Source: Solirubrobacteraceae bacterium
GTDB lineage: Bacteria; Actinomycetota; Thermoleophilia; Solirubrobacterales; Solirubrobacteraceae
Direction: 5' to 3'
NCBI GenBank assembly: GCA_025934395.1
Contig: JAICYC010000018.1
Location: 1 to 47,675, forward strand
Length of the DNA stretch: 47,675 bases
Of the stretch, positions 1 to 8,263 are shown piece after piece (position 1 is the first letter of the stretch; each line of letters begins with the position of its first letter). The translations under genes and the position numbers were made by a program. Under the pieces are notes generated by a model. That model was not told the origin of the DNA. It saw nothing but the letters and a program-made list of their open reading frames with translations, and did no database searches.

Positions 1-116
1 GCCAGCACAATCCGGCAGCGCAGCGCCAGCGCCTGCGCGCTGCTCGGCCGCCGAGCCCACCGCTCGAGCACCTCCTGCTCATCTCCTGAAAGCACGACCT
101 CCGCAAGCTGCGCCAT
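1..116 (-). CDS. IS630-family transposase, N-terminal fragment (cut by window edge)
   Basis: Minus-strand reading from an ATG at 116 gives 38 residues beginning MAQLAEVVLSGDEQEVLERW and continuing into an RRPSSAQALALR segment, open to the window edge. This start, with the 'LERWARRP..AQALALR.RIVLA' pattern, matches the N-terminal helix-turn-helix of IS630/Tc1-like transposases, which insert at TA dinucleotides and use a DDE/D nuclease. Only the first helix region is visible; the catalytic domain would lie outside the window. The call rests on pattern recognition of a short piece, so it could also be another HTH-23-type protein. No Shine-Dalgarno sequence is obvious before the ATG. Confidence 0.65.
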   Translation of the reverse strand, partial: MAQLAEVVLSGDEQEVLERWARRPSSAQALALRCRIVL

Positions 117-199
117 GGCTGCCCCCAATCGTCGCGGTCCACGACAACGGATTCGCCGCACCCACCAAACAGCCTGCGAACTACCGACTCAGGTCACTA
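1..199 (-). mobile_element. Probable end of an IS630-type insertion sequence
   Basis: The transposase fragment reads away from the rest of the window, so its upstream side should contain one IS end. A CTAG at 197-200 is a plausible TA-containing target, since IS630 elements duplicate TA. Sequence beyond it changes to a signal-peptide-like frame on the same strand. The second end is outside the window, so terminal inverted repeats cannot be matched and the boundary is a guess. Confidence 0.35.
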
Positions 200-210
200 G
201 CGCCCGAGCG

Positions 211-333
211 TCACCCCGACGGCGCTGCCGGCGGGCAGCGACCGGCCGGTCCGGCCGCCGCCGCCCCCGCCCAGGCGGGGATCAGCAGCGCGCCGAGCGC
301 GGTGGCGCCGATGATCGCCGCGCGTGGCGGCAA
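211..333 (-). pseudogene. Signal-peptide-like remnant, possibly a secreted-protein gene cut by the IS
   Basis: From a TTG at 333, 27 nt after the aldehyde dehydrogenase stop, a 40-codon frame has a basic start (PPRAA), a hydrophobic core (IIGATALGALLIPAW) and an Ala-rich cleavage-like region, then stops at 211. That is what a secretory signal peptide looks like, but no mature domain follows before the presumed IS boundary near 200. A truncated secreted-protein gene is one reading. Chance coding in GC-rich DNA is another, because no Shine-Dalgarno sequence supports the TTG. Confidence 0.25.
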
Positions 334-359
334 CGCTCGCCCCGGGCGCGGGGTGCTGC

Positions 360-1934
360 CTACGCGCGCTTCCCGCGCCCGTACATGAACTTGAAGAAGC
401 CGGCCAGCATCTTCGAGGTGCGGCTCTTGTACGGGTACATGAACACTTCCTTCTTCATCGCCATCCTGGGCGTCACGACGATCGCCTGCTGGGAGCAGTA
501 CTTGCGGATCCCGCCCGCGCCGTGCCGCGAGCCGAGGCCCGAGGCCTTGGCGCCGCCCATCGGCAGCTCCAGCACGGTGTAGTTGATCATCGCGTCGTTG
601 ACGTTCGCGGCGCCCGCTTCGATCTGCCGCGCGACCTCCTCGCCGCGGGCTGTGTCACGCGAGAACACCGACGCGCCGAGGCCGTAGGGCGAGTCGTTGG
701 CGAGCCTGACCGCCTCCTCGGTGTCGCGCACCTTCATGATCGGCAGCGTCGGACCGAACGTCTCCTCGGTCATGCACTTCATCGTGTGGTCGACGTCCAC
801 GAGCACCGTGGGCTCGAAGAAGCGGCCCGCTCCGGGCGCCTCGTTGCCGCCGACGAGCACGCGGGCGCCCTTCTGAACGGCGTCGGCGACGTGGTCCTTG
901 ATGATGTCGAGCTGCGGCGGGAACGTGATCGCGCCGACCTCGACCGAGCCGGGGCCTTCGGGCTTGCCGACGCGCAGCTCGCGCACTTTCTCGGTGACTT
1001 TCGAGACGAACGCGTCGTAGACCGGCTCCTCGACGTAGACGCGCTCGATCGAGATGCACGTCTGCCCCGCGTTCTGCATCGAGTAGTACGTGGCGAAGTT
1101 CGCCGCGCGCTCGACGTCTGCGTCGGCGAGCACGAGCATCGGATCCTTGCCGCCGAGCTCGAGCGAGGCGGGGATCAGCCGCCTGGCGGCCGCCTCGGCG
1201 ACCTTGCGGCCGGTGCGGGTGGAGCCGGTGAACATGATCATGTCCACGTGCTCGATCAGCGCCGCGCCGGTCTCGCCGCGGCCGGTGGCGATCTGCAGCA
1301 CGTTCTCGGGCAGGCCGCACTCGAGGAGCCCTTCGGCGAGCAGCAGCGAGGTCAGCGGTGTGACCTCTGACGGCTTGAGGATCACGGAGTTGCCCGCGGC
1401 GAGGGCGGGGATGCAGTCACCGAAGGAGTTCGTGAGCGGGTAGTTCCACGGACCGATCACGCCGATCAGCCCGAGCGGGCGGAAGCGGTTGATGATCTTC
1501 TTGCCCAGCACGAGCTTCTGGCTGGTCTTGACGCGTTCGTCGGCGAGGTAGTTCCCGGCCTCCTTGGCCCAGAACCCGAACGCGTTGCCCGCGTAGCCGA
1601 TCTCGGCGAGCTCGGCGTCCTCGAAGGTCTTGCCCGTCTCCGAGCAGATCGTCGAGACGATCTGCTCGGCGTTGTCCATCACCCACTTCTGGGCGCGGAG
1701 CAGCACGCGTGCGCGGCCCTCGAAACCGTGCGCCTCCCAGCCCGGCTGGGCGGCGCGCCCGCGGGCAGCCATCTCGGCCACTTCCGCGGGGCTCATGTCG
1801 GGGACGGTGGCGACGATCTCGCCCGTGGCAGGGTTCTCCACGGGAATCCCGGGGGACTGCGCGAGCGGCTGCTCCTGGGCGGCCGGTACGCCGCTCTCGG
1901 TGGACTCGGGTACGCGCTGCTCGACCGTGGCCAT
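360..1934 (-). CDS. NAD(P)-dependent aldehyde dehydrogenase
   Basis: A 524-residue protein of the ALDH superfamily, expected to oxidise an aldehyde to the acid with NAD(P)+. Visible hallmarks are the GPWNYP substrate/cofactor motif (Asn164), the LELGGKDP motif with the general base Glu259, the NAGQTC motif with catalytic Cys293, and EETFGP near residue 400. The first 30 or so residues are a poorly conserved Gln/Pro-rich extension. The last 30 residues, after the ALDH fold, are basic and aromatic (KKEVFMYPYKS, FFKFMYGRGKR) and could contact the membrane. The ATG at 1934 is chosen because it follows AGGGGAGAG at Shine-Dalgarno distance; the open frame runs further upstream but without support. 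A -10-like TAGTCT lies at 1979-1984, giving a leader of about 38 nt. Substrate is unknown; similarity is to succinate-semialdehyde/broad-range enzymes. Confidence 0.93.
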   Translation of the reverse strand: MATVEQRVPESTESGVPAAQEQPLAQSPGIPVENPATGEIVATVPDMSPAEVAEMAARGRAAQPGWEAHGFEGRARVLLRAQKWVMDNAEQIVSTICSETGKTFEDAELAEIGYAGNAFGFWAKEAGNYLADERVKTSQKLVLGKKIINRFRPLGLIGVIGPWNYPLTNSFGDCIPALAAGNSVILKPSEVTPLTSLLLAEGLLECGLPENVLQIATGRGETGAALIEHVDMIMFTGSTRTGRKVAEAAARRLIPASLELGGKDPMLVLADADVERAANFATYYSMQNAGQTCISIERVYVEEPVYDAFVSKVTEKVRELRVGKPEGPGSVEVGAITFPPQLDIIKDHVADAVQKGARVLVGGNEAPGAGRFFEPTVLVDVDHTMKCMTEETFGPTLPIMKVRDTEEAVRLANDSPYGLGASVFSRDTARGEEVARQIEAGAANVNDAMINYTVLELPMGGAKASGLGSRHGAGGIRKYCSQQAIVVTPRMAMKKEVFMYPYKSRTSKMLAGFFKFMYGRGKRA

Positions 1935-1978
1935 GTGTGACTCTCCCCTGCTCGTTTTTGCCGCGAAGTGTGGGTAAC

Positions 1979-1984
1979 AGACTA
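1979..1984 (-). promoter_or_regulatory. -10 box of the aldehyde dehydrogenase gene (leadered)
   Basis: TAGTCT on the minus strand, 44 nt before the ATG at 1934. A start site about 7 nt downstream would give a short leader that includes the AGGGGAGAG ribosome site. No clear -35 box is visible. Confidence 0.4.
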
Positions 1985-2029
1985 CTCCCACCGGCGCGCC
2001 GTGGCGGACGCGCAGCCCGCGCCCGGCGC

Positions 2030-2485
2030 CTACTCCGAGACGCTGAGGGAGTCGATGCCGACCGGCTCGACGGGACGGTCGCCGCCGTCGGTGGCGACGC
2101 CGTCGAGGCGATCGACCACGTCCATACCCTCGGTGACCTCGCCGAACACGGTGTGCTTGCCGTCCAGCCACGGGCACTCGGAGGCCGTGACGATGAAGAA
2201 CTGGGAGCCGTTGGTGTTGGGCCCGGCGTTGGCCATCGCGAGCGCACCGCGGACGACCTTGTGGTCGTTGATCTCGTCGTCGAACGTGTAGCCGGGGCCG
2301 CCCGTGCCGGTCCCCTGCGGACAGCCGCCCTGGATCATGAAGTCGGAGATGATGCGGTGGAAGGTGAGGCCGTCGTAGAAGCCCTCGCCGGCGAGCTTGC
2401 GGAAGTTGGCGACGGTCTCGGGGGCGTCCGCGTCGAACAGCTCGAACGTGATCGTCCCCTCGCTGGTCTGCATCGTGGCTTTCAT
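2030..2485 (-). CDS. Cyclophilin-type peptidyl-prolyl cis-trans isomerase
   Basis: A 151-residue single-domain cyclophilin that would catalyse proline isomerisation during protein folding. Recognisable segments are [13 protein letters not shown] (catalytic Arg within FHR), the GSQFFIV strand, and the [11 protein letters not shown] loop. There is no signal peptide or lipobox, so a cytoplasmic location is expected. The ATG at 2485 follows AGAGGA in the usual position; a second in-frame ATG at 2473 would clip the first strand. A TAAGGT box at 2541-2546, overlapping the stop of the helicase gene upstream, may drive its own transcript. Confidence 0.95.
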   Translation of the reverse strand: MKATMQTSEGTITFELFDADAPETVANFRKLAGEGFYDGLTFHRIISDFMIQGGCPQGTGTGGPGYTFDDEINDHKVVRGALAMANAGPNTNGSQFFIVTASECPWLDGKHTVFGEVTEGMDVVDRLDGVATDGGDRPVEPVGIDSLSVSE

Positions 2486-2538
2486 CGGCTGATGTCCTCT
2501 CTGATGGGTGCCCGCAACCGCCTGCGGCGGGCCTGGGC

Positions 2539-3975
2539 CTACCTTACCGGCGCTCGCGCGACCCCCAGCGAGGCGTCGGCGTCGCCGATCGGACCGCCGT
2601 CGAGCCGGTCGATCACGCGGTCGGCGTCCGCCGCGGGCACCGACAGGAACGAGAAGCGGTCGAGCACGAGCACGTCGCGGACCGCCTCCCCGTCGAGCCC
2701 CGCGCGCGAGGTCACCGCGCCCACGATGTCCGCGACCGTCAGGCCCGCTCGGCTGCCGCCGCTGACGACGAGCTTCGCGTAGGGCTCCTCCGCGTCGCGC
2801 CGCGAGATGCGGGGCTTGGAGTGCCTGCGCGGCCGCTCGCGCACGGGCGTCGGGGGCGCGATCGCGCCCTGCTCCCACGTCGTTATCTCGGTGCCGATGT
2901 GCCGTTCGATCGCCTCCAGCTCGCGCTGCTGGCGGTCCTCGACGAACGTGATCGCACGCCCCGAGCGGCCGACGCGCCCGGTGCGGCCGATGCGGTGCAC
3001 ATAGGTGTCTGGGCTCGTGGGGACGTCGTAGTTGATCACGTGGGTGACGGTCGAGATGTCGAGGCCGCGCGCGGCGACGTCGGTGGCGATCAGGATCGGC
3101 ACCCGCCCCGCCTTGAACGCCAGCATCACGCCGTCGCGCGAGCCCTGGCTCATGTCGCCGTGGAGCGCGCGCACGTTCATGCCGCGGTCGCGCAGCGTCC
3201 GGAAAAGCTGGTCGCAGCGGACCTTCGTGCGCACGAACACGATCGCCTGCTCGGGCGCCTCGGCCCGCAGCACCTCCACGAGCATCTCGGGCTTGCGCCG
3301 CGCCTCGACGGGGACCTGGAACTGGGCGACCGTGTCGATCGTCAGCGTTGCCGCCTCGACGCGGATCACCTCGGGGTCGTACATGTAGCGGTCGGCGAGC
3401 TTGCGGATCGGCGGCGGCATCGTGGCGCTGAACAGCGCGGTCTGGCGGCTCGAAGGCGTGAGCGCGAGGATCCGCTCGACGTCCTCGAGGAAGCCCAGGT
3501 CGAGCATCTCGTCCGCCTCGTCGAGCACCACGAAGCGGCAGTCGTGCAGCATCAGCGAGTGGCGCGAGATCAGGTCGAGCACGCGCCCGACGGTTCCCAC
3601 CACCACGTGACCGCCGGCGCGCAGTTGCGCCTGCTGGCCGCGGATCGGCGCGCCGCCGAACACGGCCACCACGTCCACCCCGCTGTGCGAGCCGTAGCTG
3701 CGCAGCGCCTGCGTGACCTGGATGCAGAGCTCGCGCGTGGGGGTCAGCACGAGCGCCTGCACCGACTGCTCGCTCGCGTCCACGTACTCCATGATCGGCA
3801 GCCCGAACGCGGCGGTCTTGCCGGTGCCCGTCTGCGCCTGGCCGATCACGTCGCGGCCCTGCAGCAGCGCGGGGATCGCCTGCTCCTGGATCGGGCTCGG
3901 CGACTCGTAGCCGACGTCGCGCAGCGCGGCGAGCACGTGCTCGGAGAGTCCCAGCTCTGTGAACGAGGCGCTCAA
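2539..3975 (-). CDS. DEAD-box RNA helicase with DbpA-like C-terminal RNA-binding domain
   Basis: A protein of about 478 residues with every DEAD-box motif in order: Q motif (SPIQEQAIP), [40 protein letters not shown] and HRIGRTGR. A basic linker leads to a final stretch of about 75 residues ([21 protein letters not shown], then RFSFLSVP) typical of the DbpA/CsdA RNA-binding domain. The role is likely RNA remodelling in ribosome assembly or cold adaptation. The chosen TTG start at 3975 shares a TTGA overlap with the stop of the oxidoreductase gene, implying translational coupling; no Shine-Dalgarno sequence is evident, and a start a few codons later is possible. Confidence 0.92.
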   Translation of the reverse strand: MSASFTELGLSEHVLAALRDVGYESPSPIQEQAIPALLQGRDVIGQAQTGTGKTAAFGLPIMEYVDASEQSVQALVLTPTRELCIQVTQALRSYGSHSGVDVVAVFGGAPIRGQQAQLRAGGHVVVGTVGRVLDLISRHSLMLHDCRFVVLDEADEMLDLGFLEDVERILALTPSSRQTALFSATMPPPIRKLADRYMYDPEVIRVEAATLTIDTVAQFQVPVEARRKPEMLVEVLRAEAPEQAIVFVRTKVRCDQLFRTLRDRGMNVRALHGDMSQGSRDGVMLAFKAGRVPILIATDVAARGLDISTVTHVINYDVPTSPDTYVHRIGRTGRVGRSGRAITFVEDRQQRELEAIERHIGTEITTWEQGAIAPPTPVRERPRRHSKPRISRRDAEEPYAKLVVSGGSRAGLTVADIVGAVTSRAGLDGEAVRDVLVLDRFSFLSVPAADADRVIDRLDGGPIGDADASLGVARAPVR

Positions 3976-4925
3976 ATCGTGGGGTCGAGCAGGAGCTTGC
4001 CCGTCGTGCGCCGCGCGCGCAGGTCGATCTGCGCCTGGGCGGCGTCCGCGAGCTTGTAGGTGTTGCCGACGATCACACGCAGCCGGCCGCGTTCGGCACG
4101 GGCGAACAGGTCGGCGAGCGCTTCCGCGAACATGCCCGGCCGCTGCAGGCAGTGGAACACGTAGAAGCCCACGACCGCACGCGAGTGGCGCAGCAGCGAG
4201 CCCGTCGAGAGCGTGTTGGCTTCGGTCGTGGAGATCCCGCAGACGATGATCCGCCCGAACGGCGCGAGCGCGCGGTAGGAGGCGTCGAACATCTCGCCAC
4301 CCGCCATCTCGAACACCACGTCGACCGGCTCGCCGCCGTTGGCCTCGAGCAGGCGCTCGGTCAACCCCGCGGGCGCAGGGTCGACGGCGGCGTCGGCGCC
4401 GAGCTCGAGCGTCAGCGCACGCCGCTCCTCGCCCGAGGCGGTCGCGATCACGCGGCCCGCGCCGAGCTGATGCCCGAGCTGCACCGCGAGCGAGCCCACG
4501 CCGCCTGCGCCCGAGTGCACCACCACACACTCCCCGTCCGCGACGCGGCCCGCGGTCCGGTACATGTGCCACGCGGTCGTCCCCTGGATGACCATCGCCA
4601 ACGCGACCGCGTCGTCGAGGCCAGGGGGGATCGGGAACACGCGCTCGGCAGGCGCGGTGGCGTATTCGGCGTAGCCGCCGTCCCCCACGAGCGCCACGAC
4701 GCGTTCCCCGGTGTCCTCGCGCACGCCGGCGACCTCGCCGCCGGGAACGAGCGGCAGGGTTGCCTTCTGGACATAGGAGTTGGTGCGTGTGTGGGTGTCG
4801 GCGAAGTTCAGGCCCGCGCGCGTCACGCGGATCAGCACCTCGTCCGCCGCGGGCTCGGGCACGGGGAGCTCCACGAGCTGGAGGACCTCCGGTCCGCCGA
4901 ACTCGGTCATCTGGACGGCACGCAT
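3972..4925 (-). CDS. Zinc-free quinone oxidoreductase (MDR superfamily)
   Basis: A 317-residue medium-chain dehydrogenase/reductase. The N-terminal GroES-like part carries [11 protein letters not shown] as in quinone reductases, and the Rossmann part has [14 protein letters not shown] for NADPH. The Cys/His zinc ligands of alcohol dehydrogenases are absent, so it should reduce quinones or enones using NADPH. It is the first gene of a two-gene unit with the DEAD-box helicase. The ATG at 4925 sits 6 nt after TAGCCT with no ribosome site, suggesting a leaderless message. Confidence 0.92.
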   Translation of the reverse strand: MRAVQMTEFGGPEVLQLVELPVPEPAADEVLIRVTRAGLNFADTHTRTNSYVQKATLPLVPGGEVAGVREDTGERVVALVGDGGYAEYATAPAERVFPIPPGLDDAVALAMVIQGTTAWHMYRTAGRVADGECVVVHSGAGGVGSLAVQLGHQLGAGRVIATASGEERRALTLELGADAAVDPAPAGLTERLLEANGGEPVDVVFEMAGGEMFDASYRALAPFGRIIVCGISTTEANTLSTGSLLRHSRAVVGFYVFHCLQRPGMFAEALADLFARAERGRLRVIVGNTYKLADAAQAQIDLRARRTTGKLLLDPTI

Positions 4926-4931
4926 GCGCCG

Positions 4932-4937
4932 AGGCTA
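4932..4937 (-). promoter_or_regulatory. Leaderless-type -10 box, quinone oxidoreductase
   Basis: TAGCCT ends 6 nt before the ATG at 4925, so transcription would begin at or next to the start codon. No Shine-Dalgarno sequence intervenes. Confidence 0.55.
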
Positions 4938-5002
4938 TCGGAGGAGCGTCCGCCGGGTCCGGGCGGGGTCCGATCCGGCCGCAGCCGTCCGTCTGGTTGC
5001 TC

Positions 5003-5008
5003 TATGGT
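5003..5008 (+). promoter_or_regulatory. Leaderless-type -10 box, PfkB kinase
   Basis: TATGGT ends 8 nt before the ATG at 5017. The intervening GCGCGCCC has no ribosome-binding character. Confidence 0.55.
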
Positions 5009-5016
5009 GCGCGCCC

Positions 5017-5979
5017 ATGCCTATCACCGTGGTGGGATCGATCGCCTTCGACACGGTCAAGACGCCGTTCGGAGAGCGCGAGCGGATGCTCGGCGGCGCA
5101 GCGGTTCACTTCGCTCTCGCAGCGGCGTTCTGCGCCGAGGTCCACGTCGTCGGGCCCGTGGGCGACGACTTCGGCGAGACCGAGCTCGACGTGCTGCGCA
5201 GCCGCGGCGTGGACGTGAGCGACGTCGAGCGGATCGACGGCGGGCGCACGTTCTTCTGGGCGGGCGAGTACGGCTGGGACCTGAACTCGCGCGAGACGCT
5301 CGACACCCAGTTGGGCGTGTTCGAGGGCTTCCAGCCGAAGCTCTCGGACGCCTCGCGGGCGAGCGACGTGCTGTTCCTGGCCAACATCCAGCCGGAGCTG
5401 CAGCTCGACGTACGCGCGCAGCTCCCCGCCGCGCGCTTCGTCGCGCTCGACTCGATGAACCTCTGGATCGACATCGCCCGCGAGGAGCTCGCGCGCGCGA
5501 TCGCGAGCGTCGACTGCGTGATCCTCAACGATGCCGAGCTGCGCCAGCTCACGGGCAAGCCGAACCTCGTCTCCGCTGCGCGCGAGGTGCTCGGCTGGGA
5601 CGCCGCCGAGGGCACGCGGGGGCCGAGCGTGATCGTCGCCAAGCAGGGCGAGTACGGCGCCGCGCTCATCACGCGCGAGGAGTTCTTCGCGCTGCCCGCC
5701 TACCCCCTCGAGACCGTGATCGACCCCACGGGGGCGGGCGACACGTTCGCGGGCGGCTTCGTCTCCTACATCGCCGCGCACCCCGAGGAGGAGACCGCAG
5801 GACCCCTGCTGCGCCGCGCGATGGCGCACGCCACCGTGCTCGCGTCGTTCAACGTCGAGGAGTTCGGCACCGAGCGCGTGCAGCGGCTGACGGGCGCGGA
5901 GATCCGCAGCCGCACCGACGAGCTCGGCGCGATGACACGCTTCGAGGCGGGCGCGTCGGAGCTCTCGCTAGGCGCCTGA
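5017..5979 (+). CDS. PfkB-family sugar/nucleoside kinase
   Basis: A 320-residue ribokinase-like kinase. The N-terminal GG element is present (LGGAAVHFA, sugar binding), and the second PfkB signature DPTGAGDTFAGGF starts at residue 236, with catalytic Asp242 and the anion hole GAG. The family phosphorylates sugars or nucleosides; this member resembles adenosine-kinase/ribokinase-type proteins, but the substrate cannot be fixed from sequence. The start is the ATG 8 nt after a TATGGT box; upstream in-frame codons overlap the divergent promoter of the oxidoreductase and are unlikely to be translated. Confidence 0.9.
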   Translation: MPITVVGSIAFDTVKTPFGERERMLGGAAVHFALAAAFCAEVHVVGPVGDDFGETELDVLRSRGVDVSDVERIDGGRTFFWAGEYGWDLNSRETLDTQLGVFEGFQPKLSDASRASDVLFLANIQPELQLDVRAQLPAARFVALDSMNLWIDIAREELARAIASVDCVILNDAELRQLTGKPNLVSAAREVLGWDAAEGTRGPSVIVAKQGEYGAALITREEFFALPAYPLETVIDPTGAGDTFAGGFVSYIAAHPEEETAGPLLRRAMAHATVLASFNVEEFGTERVQRLTGAEIRSRTDELGAMTRFEAGASELSLGA

Positions 5980-6039
5980 GCGAAGCGGACCGCACCCGCT
6001 CCCATCGCGCAGCGGGTTGTGCCGCGCCGAGACCGGGTA

Positions 6040-6045
6040 TACGAT
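6040..6045 (+). promoter_or_regulatory. Leaderless-type -10 box, small membrane protein
   Basis: TACGAT ends 8 nt before the GTG at 6054; it supports that GTG over the ATG at 6072. Confidence 0.4.
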
Positions 6046-6053
6046 CGTCATCA

Positions 6054-6326
6054 GTGGACGTCTGGACCTTCATGTGGCTGATGCTGTTTCTGAAGATCCC
6101 GATCGTCGCGCTGTTCCTGATCGTGCGCTGGGCCGTCAAGCAGACGCCCGAGACCGCGGAGGGACAGGACGGCGGGATCGGTCCGAGGCCGCGCCCGCAG
6201 CACCCGCACCACCCGCGCCCGCGGCTGCCCAGGACGCCGCGCCGCGGCCCCCACGGAGCGCCCTCGCCGCCCTCGCCTGCGCGCGTGCGGGCGATCTCGG
6301 CGCGGCAGCGCCTCCCGCGCGCTTGA
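6054..6326 (+). CDS. Small single-pass membrane protein with Pro/Arg/His-rich tail
   Basis: A 90-residue frame from GTG with one strong hydrophobic segment at residues 5-27 (FMWLMLFLKIPIVALFLIV), then RWAVKQTPE and a cytoplasmic-looking tail rich in Pro, Arg and His (RPRPQHPHHPRPR). It belongs to no family I recognise. It lies between the PfkB kinase and citrate synthase genes and has its own promoter-like box. The membrane segment looks real; the low-complexity tail could reflect GC-rich drift, so the 3' end of the functional protein is less sure. Confidence 0.55.
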   Translation: MDVWTFMWLMLFLKIPIVALFLIVRWAVKQTPETAEGQDGGIGPRPRPQHPHHPRPRLPRTPRRGPHGAPSPPSPARVRAISARQRLPRA

Positions 6327-6369
6327 GCGCGATCCGCCGATGCCCGCGTGCTCACACGCGCGCGTCGCT

Positions 6370-6375
6370 CATAAT
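6370..6375 (+). promoter_or_regulatory. -10 box of citrate synthase (leadered)
   Basis: CATAAT lies 39 nt before the ATG at 6415, with a Shine-Dalgarno sequence (TAGGAG) between. This contrasts with the leaderless genes on either side. Confidence 0.45.
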
Positions 6376-6414
6376 CGATCTCAGAGCCTTCGCAACCGCC
6401 GATAGGAGAAGCCG

Positions 6415-7797
6415 ATGAGCACGCCCACACAGCCCGCCTCCGGCACGACCGCCGTGGGTGCCGCCGGCGACCGCGCAGGCGCCGGCAGCGGCACGGGCAA
6501 GGCCGATCAGGCAACGCTCAGCGTCACCGACAACCGCACCGGCCGCACCTACGAGCTGCCGATCGACGACGGGACCGTGCGGGCGATGGACCTGCGCCAG
6601 ATCAAGACCGACCCCGACGACTTCGGCCTGATGGCGTACGACCCCGCCTACACGAACACCGCGTCGTGCCGCAGCGCGATCACGTTCATCGACGGGGAGG
6701 CGGGGATCCTGCAGCACCGCGGCTACCCGATCGAGCAGCTGTGCGAGCACTCCAGCTACCTCGAGGTGGCCTACCTGATCATCAAAGGCGAGCTGCCCAC
6801 CAAGACGCAGCTGGAGGACTGGGTCCACGAAATCACGATCCACACGTTCGTGCACGAGAACGTCAAGGAGTTCATGCAGGGGTTCCGCTACGACGCCAAC
6901 CCGATGGGGATGCTCGTGGCCTCGGTGGGTGGCCTGTCCACGTTCTACCCAGAGGCGAACCGCATCCACGACGTGGAGGTGCGCGACATGGAGATCATCC
7001 GCCTGCTCGCGAAGATGCCGACGCTCGCAGCGTTCGCGTTCCGCCACAACATGGGCCAGCCGTACGTGTACCCCGACAACGACCTCGCCTACGCGGGCAA
7101 CTTCCTCTCGATGATGTACAAGATGACCGAGCTGAAGTACGAGCCCGATCCGCGGCTCGAGCGCGCGCTCGACGTGCTCTTCATCCTCCACGCCGACCAC
7201 GAGCAGAACGCGTCCACCAGCGCGGTGCGCTCGGTGGGCTCCACCCAGGTGGACCCCTACTCGGCTGTCGCGGCCGGCGTGGCTGCGCTGTACGGCCCGC
7301 TGCACGGTGGCGCCAACGAGGCAGCGCTGCGGATGCTGCGACGGATCGGAAGCGTGGAGAACATCCCCTCCTTCCTGGACGGGGTGAAGGCGGGGGAGGA
7401 GCGCCTGATGGGCTTCGGGCACCGCGTCTACAAGAACTACGACCCGCGCGCACGGATCATCCAGAAGCACCTCGACGCGGTGTTCGAGGTGCGCGGCAAG
7501 AGCCCGCTGCTGGAGGTGGCCACCGAGCTCGAGAAGCGCGCGCTCGACGACGACTACTTCACCTCGCGCAAGCTCTACCCGAACGTGGACTTCTACTCGG
7601 GGCTGATCTACGAGGCGCTGGGACTGCCCGTGGCGATGTTCCCCGTGATGTTCGCGATCGGCCGCACCAGCGGCTGGATCGCGCAGTGGCTGGAGATGGT
7701 GGAGGACTCCGAGCAGAAGATCGCCCGGCCCCGCCAGATCTACACGGGCGGGCGCGATCGGGACTACGTCCCGATCGACCAGCGCCAGAGCGCCTAG
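6415..7797 (+). CDS. gltA: Citrate synthase
   Basis: A 460-residue type II citrate synthase that condenses acetyl-CoA and oxaloacetate, the entry step of the TCA cycle. The catalytic residues are visible: His in GPLHGGANEAAL, His in MGFGHRVYKNYDPRA, and Asp in PNVDFYSGLIY. The first 35 residues are a Gly/Ala/Thr-rich extension before the conserved LSVTDNRTGRTYELP. The ATG follows TAGGAG at good spacing. Pyruvate kinase, aconitase and 2-oxoglutarate dehydrogenase are in the same window but not in one operon with it. Confidence 0.97.
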   Translation: MSTPTQPASGTTAVGAAGDRAGAGSGTGKADQATLSVTDNRTGRTYELPIDDGTVRAMDLRQIKTDPDDFGLMAYDPAYTNTASCRSAITFIDGEAGILQHRGYPIEQLCEHSSYLEVAYLIIKGELPTKTQLEDWVHEITIHTFVHENVKEFMQGFRYDANPMGMLVASVGGLSTFYPEANRIHDVEVRDMEIIRLLAKMPTLAAFAFRHNMGQPYVYPDNDLAYAGNFLSMMYKMTELKYEPDPRLERALDVLFILHADHEQNASTSAVRSVGSTQVDPYSAVAAGVAALYGPLHGGANEAALRMLRRIGSVENIPSFLDGVKAGEERLMGFGHRVYKNYDPRARIIQKHLDAVFEVRGKSPLLEVATELEKRALDDDYFTSRKLYPNVDFYSGLIYEALGLPVAMFPVMFAIGRTSGWIAQWLEMVEDSEQKIARPRQIYTGGRDRDYVPIDQRQSA

Positions 7798-7812
7798 CGC
7801 CTGCGTGCAGCC

Positions 7813-8223
7813 CTAGGAGCCCGGCGTGCTGGCGACGCGCTCCACCAGCGTTTCCAGCAGCGGCCAGGCGACCTCGGGGTGCTCGGCCACGAACGCTCGG
7901 AAGTTCCATGCGGCCATCGCGCCGACGCGCACGTCGGACCTGGCGCGCACGGTCGCGGTGCGCGCGAGGTCGGGTTTCACGAGCGCGAGCTCGCCGAAGT
8001 GCTCGCCCGGGCCGAGCGTCCGGCGCTCGGCGCCGTTGACGATCACGGTCGCCTCGCCGTCGAGCAGGATGAAGAACGCGATCCCGCCCTGTCCCTGCGT
8101 GGTGATGTCCTCACCGGCATGCGCCTCGCGCACCTTCATCGTGTCGCCCAGCCGGCGCAGCTCGCGGTCCTTCAACGGGGCGAGGAAGCGCACTTTGCGC
8201 AGCGTCTCGACGTCCACGGCCAT
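7813..8223 (-). CDS. Stand-alone cyclic-nucleotide-binding (CRP-like) domain protein
   Basis: A 136-residue cNMP-binding beta-barrel. The phosphate-binding cassette reads FGELALVKPDLARTATV, including the Glu and Arg that contact cyclic nucleotide. There is no helix-turn-helix, so it is not a CRP-type transcription factor; it could act as a sensory subunit or protein partner. The start at 8223 is 6 nt from a TAGGTT box. Its 3' end faces citrate synthase, 15 bp away. Confidence 0.85.
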   Translation of the reverse strand: MAVDVETLRKVRFLAPLKDRELRRLGDTMKVREAHAGEDITTQGQGGIAFFILLDGEATVIVNGAERRTLGPGEHFGELALVKPDLARTATVRARSDVRVGAMAAWNFRAFVAEHPEVAWPLLETLVERVASTPGS

Positions 8224-8229
8224 GCGGGA

Positions 8230-8235
8230 AACCTA
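8230..8235 (-). promoter_or_regulatory. Leaderless-type -10 box, cNMP-binding protein
   Basis: TAGGTT ends 6 nt before the ATG at 8223. Confidence 0.5.
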
Positions 8236-8263
8236 CTACCGGATGCGCCGCGCCGACTGCCGC

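Noticed and set aside
324-1370. 348-codon plus-strand frame over the aldehyde dehydrogenase
   Set aside because: Antisense shadow; the minus-strand frame has all ALDH active-site motifs.
4152-6053. Long plus-strand frame reaching the small membrane protein
   Set aside because: Runs antisense to the oxidoreductase and out of frame through the PfkB kinase; only the last 90 codons look like a protein.
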